From positions 33,106 through 97,105 of the forward strand of contig CAJNOQ010000031.1 in assembly GCA_905250885.1 (NCBI GenBank): a stretch of 64,000 nucleotides of DNA, given 5' to 3'. Position 1 is the stretch's first letter. Each line of letters opens with the position of its first letter. Below are positions 61,166-64,000 of this stretch, in pieces. The notes beneath the pieces were generated by a model. That model did no database searches. It was not told where the DNA came from and saw only the letters and a list, made by a program, of their open reading frames with translations. The stretch is from Didymodactylos carnosus. Its lineage: Eukaryota > Rotifera > Eurotatoria > Philodinida > Philodinidae. Made by a program: the position numbers and the translations under genes.

Positions 61166-61439
61166 TAATGCTCACCGTTAGGCCTCACTGTACTCGAGTC
61201 GTGGAAGAATCGATGAATACATAAGTTTTCAATTAGATATAACAGTAACAAAAAGCGAACCACCTCAGGTTACACTCATGTGCAACACCACTCCATATAT
61301 GAATGATTTTCCCTACACTATCAGAGATATCGAGAAGATTTCATTATGAAACTCTGAGTCGTGCACATAGTTTGCATATAAATTTTACGTCCAATACCGA
61401 TGAGCCTCGTGGAACACTAATTGTTAGAAGCGATACCAC

Positions 61440-62882
61440 TAGGCCTGTGACAGTTCATAGTTTCTTGTACTGCAGTTTCTCGATAACGGGAACTGTTTTT
61501 CAGTTGCCGTTCAATAAACGGGAACGGTTTTTCAGATTCCGTTCTGAACTAGGAACGATTCAGCAGTTCACGTTTCTAGAAACGAGGAACGGTTCAGCAG
61601 TTCACGTTTCTAGGAACTAGGAACTGTTCACCAGTTCTGGTTTCGCGAACGGGAACTACAGTTCTTTTTGAACTGGAAACTGCTCAGTGTCCTTCACTGA
61701 TCAATTAATGTCGAAATAATAAAATTTGAATTTGAATTATTTTTGTGTAAAACTTAACTAACGAGTAAGCAGGGCTGGCCCAAAGTAGCCAATATTGGCG
61801 AGGGGGCGAAATTTTTTTCAGACCAGACATAATCTTCATTTTTCTATCAGAGTACAAAATGCAATAATTTTTTGCGACCTTTTTAAAAAATCTGACTTTC
61901 TTTGCAAATTTTTGAGAAAAAAATGCTTCGTGTGTAATTTGAGTAAACTTCTGCCTATTTTGTCGCTGAGGGTGGCCACGCTGGAGCCGAGCTCTAGATA
62001 ATATAGCGCTGCAGAAGCTAAAAAAGCAGCAAATTCGTGATTAAAACATTATGAGGTATTACTTTTTATGTAAGACTGTAGAAGAATCGTTCACAGTAGG
62101 TTTAAGTAAGAAAACGAACAACTAGCAGAAAAAGAAAAACAGATATTTATATAGTGTAGTGAAATTTTCTTTACCTTCCAGTTTATAAAAAGAAAGATAC
62201 AGGCGCACATGACTTTTCTACATAACTATAGAACCAGGACATAATGCAGATGGTCTATTGATCTTTCATGCCGATATTCTTTACTCTTTATTTTTGTTTT
62301 TATTTTCTGGTCTTTGCAACCAATGTTTATGACACATGCGTAAGAAAATGGCGAAACAAAAAATAAGAAAAAGAAAAGTACTGGACGTTCTAAGATTTGA
62401 ATACTAAGTAAAATAGTTAGAGAGAGAATATGGAAAATGCTACACTGGTAGCAGACAAAAAATATTACATCACATCAGGAACTGAACTTCTCCAACATGC
62501 TTTCTTGAACTTAAGTAGTATATCAAGATCTTAAGAAGTAACGAACTAAATTCAATCAGCAAAGTCTACCACCTAATCTGAGAGTCTCTTTGAGCATATC
62601 TCATCCCAGCGCTCACTCTTTCAAAATCTTATGCTTGCGAAGTGAAATACATAATATATCAACAAATCACAAAAGGACACTGAGCAGTTTCCAGTTCAAA
62701 AAGAACTGTAGTTCCCGTTCGCAAAATCAGAACTGGTGAACAGTTCCTAGTTCCTAGAAACGTGAACTGCTGAACCGTTCCTAGTTTAGAACGGCAACTG
62801 AAAAACCGTTCCCGTTTATCGAACGGCAACTGAAAAACAGTTCCCGTTCAAAGAACGAAAATCGCCTACTGTCACAGGCCTA
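61440..62882. mobile_element. 1.44-kb foldback element, TAGGCCTGTGACAG ends
   Basis: The left end TAGGCCTGTGACAG and right end CTGTCACAGGCCTA are perfect inverted repeats, and the arms (61440 to about 61695 and about 62675 to 62882) are complementary over 200 bp or more. Within each arm a ~35-bp motif of the GTTCACGTTTCTAG / GAGGAACGGTTCAG type is itself tandemly repeated, as in classic foldback transposons. TA lies at each end and may be the target duplication. The interior has no recognisable transposase. Its right end lies exactly where the Penelope-like reading frame breaks off. Confidence 0.8.
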
Positions 62883-63842
62883 TTGACGATTTGAAATAGC
62901 TTTAACTTTTTTCAAAATTTTCACTAATTCGCTTAGCTCTTCATGTATTTTCTTAGCTGGATCTGGTTTAGATCTAACAATCTCATACGTATTGGTGCTT
63001 AGTTTTGCTTTAATCTTCGTCTTATATTCTTCTACGTCTAACGCTACAACTTTTCCTCCCTTATCCGCGCCTACTACTATAATCTCGTTATCACTCTTTA
63101 AATTTTTAAGCGTACTGAGTTGTTTTTGGTTTAAATTTTTATTTCTATTGTTTTTAATTGCAGTTGGTAAGTGGTTATCAATCGTCTTACTAACTTCTCT
63201 TATAATTAATTCTTTTTGTATGGTATTTGTGTTATACAATGCAGACTGTATCGTAGCAATTACGTGAGCAACATATTTTGATTCATCTAGTTTCGTTGTT
63301 GGTATGAAGTTTAGTCCTAAATTTAACATCTCTTTTTCATTAATAGTTAATCGTCTCCTTGTCAAATCCACCACTTTGTCATAATTTATTGTTTGTTTAT
63401 TTGAAAGTTCAAGTTGTTGGTTTCGTTTCTTTTCATTCATCAACATTAAGAACTTTTTGAATAATCTCTTTTTTACTTGATCTCTAAATAACGGTATTCT
63501 ATTCTGAAATTGATAACACCACTCTGGTAATAATTGAGGTTGAAGGTTGTTCAGTATTTCTAACTTTTCTTGTACTTTTCTAATTTGTCTTTCAGTAACA
63601 GCTAATGTCCCATAGTTAACTTTTATCGTGTTATTCATTAATTTTCTACTGGCTTGATCGCATATCTCTTTACATTGATTATTCGTAAATCTTGTTGATT
63701 TTAATCTAAATCCTTCTGGTATTAGACTGCTCCGTTTGCATTTCTTCATAAATCTTATCTGTTCGTAAATATTTGTTTGCTTGAATAACCATTGTTTTTT
63801 TGCTTTAAACAGATTTATACGTAAGGATAACGTGGAGTTCAT
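62880..63842 (-). pseudogene. Penelope-like retroelement, N-terminal part of the ORF, truncated
   Basis: The 320-codon ORF has the features of the region before the reverse transcriptase core of Penelope-like elements: EKEMLNLGLNFIPTTK, LKNLKSDNEIIVVGADKGG, KVVALDVEEYKTKI and TYEIVRSKPDPAKKI. The DKGG block followed by xVVxxDxxxY is the most telling. The frame ends at a stop created by the end of the foldback element (CAA|TAG), so the RT core and any GIY-YIG domain are missing. I did not recover a convincing continuation beyond the inserted element. The start, MNSTLSLRINLFKAKKQWLF, is the first ATG and may not be the element's true beginning. Confidence 0.7.
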
Positions 63843-64000
63843 TGCTTGCGTTTTTTATACTGTTTATTGTTATTTTATACCTATATCTCGTTATCAGGTT
63901 TTGTTTATTTACATATTTTAACCGTTATTTTGCTGTTATTTGTCTTAAAAATGATACTAAGTGTATCGAAACGTCGACAGTAATAAAATAAATTGTTATA
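63843..64000. other. 5' flank of the Penelope-like ORF
   Basis: A/T-rich leader that runs to the window edge. Near 63964-63981 the plus strand reads GTATCGAAACGTCGACAG; CGAAAC followed by GTC resembles the conserved core part of hammerhead ribozymes carried by Penelope-like elements. The matching CTGATGA core is not clearly present and the strand is opposite to the ORF, so this is only a note. Confidence 0.25.

Noticed and set aside
1-64000. CRISPR arrays, bacterial operons, tRNA genes
   Set aside because: The window is clearly eukaryotic; the only regular array (34.4-36.3 kb) is contiguous satellite without spacers, and no tRNA A/B-box pair with a cloverleaf was found by eye.
1-64000. Telomeric repeats or a spliced-leader gene
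   Set aside because: No run of TGTGGG- or TTAGGG-type repeats and no recognisable spliced-leader sequence was seen.

Overview
This window is nuclear DNA of a small-genome invertebrate animal. It is AT-rich, its genes are interrupted by many short introns (mostly about 45 to 80 bp, with GT..AG ends), and it carries clear animal-only families: SLMAP, a BTB-Kelch protein, R3HDM4, MEF2, headcase/HECA, SPPL3, ZnT6 and a LolA-like membrane protein. Compact introns, a Penelope-like retroelement fragment and the AT-rich composition would fit a rotifer, perhaps a bdelloid, but that is inference; no diagnostic marker was seen.

Layout. 0-1 kb: a DNA element with long inverted repeats. 2.9-23.4 kb: five minus-strand genes in a row, which are SLMAP (21 exons), a KLHL-type protein (7 exons), RNA polymerase subunit RPB11 (single exon), R3HDM4 (7 exons) and calnexin (11 exons). 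A 330-bp foldback element lies between R3HDM4 and calnexin. 23.4-29.3 kb: no recognised gene, but a G-quadruplex-type motif. 29.3-33.7 kb: two plus-strand membrane-protein genes, SPPL3 and SLC30A6/ZnT6. 34.4-39.0 kb: a repeat-rich block with a satellite of about 17 copies of a ~114-bp unit, a 926-bp long-TIR element, a CpG/TCGCGA-rich patch, a 190-bp hairpin element and a 259-bp duplicate of the KLHL gene that still carries its intron. 39.4-55.9 kb: minus-strand genes for a LolA-like membrane protein (intronless), MEF2, HECA, and a small secreted cysteine protein with two alternative 3' exon cassettes. 56.8-64 kb: mobile DNA, comprising two more long-TIR elements, a foldback element that interrupts a Penelope-like ORF, and an asparagine-rich ORF of unknown type.

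The genes are unrelated housekeeping and developmental genes and do not form a pathway. The most notable non-standard features are: (i) the duplicated secreted-protein cassettes, whose introns sit at different, mutually exclusive sites; (ii) the apparently identical intron-bearing KLHL fragment about 30 kb from its source; (iii) two long-TIR elements about 20 kb apart that share the terminus TAACGGGTG; and (iv) the foldback element inside the Penelope-like ORF. Exon coordinates were derived by eye from splice signals, reading phase and remembered family sequences; no alignment or expression data were available.
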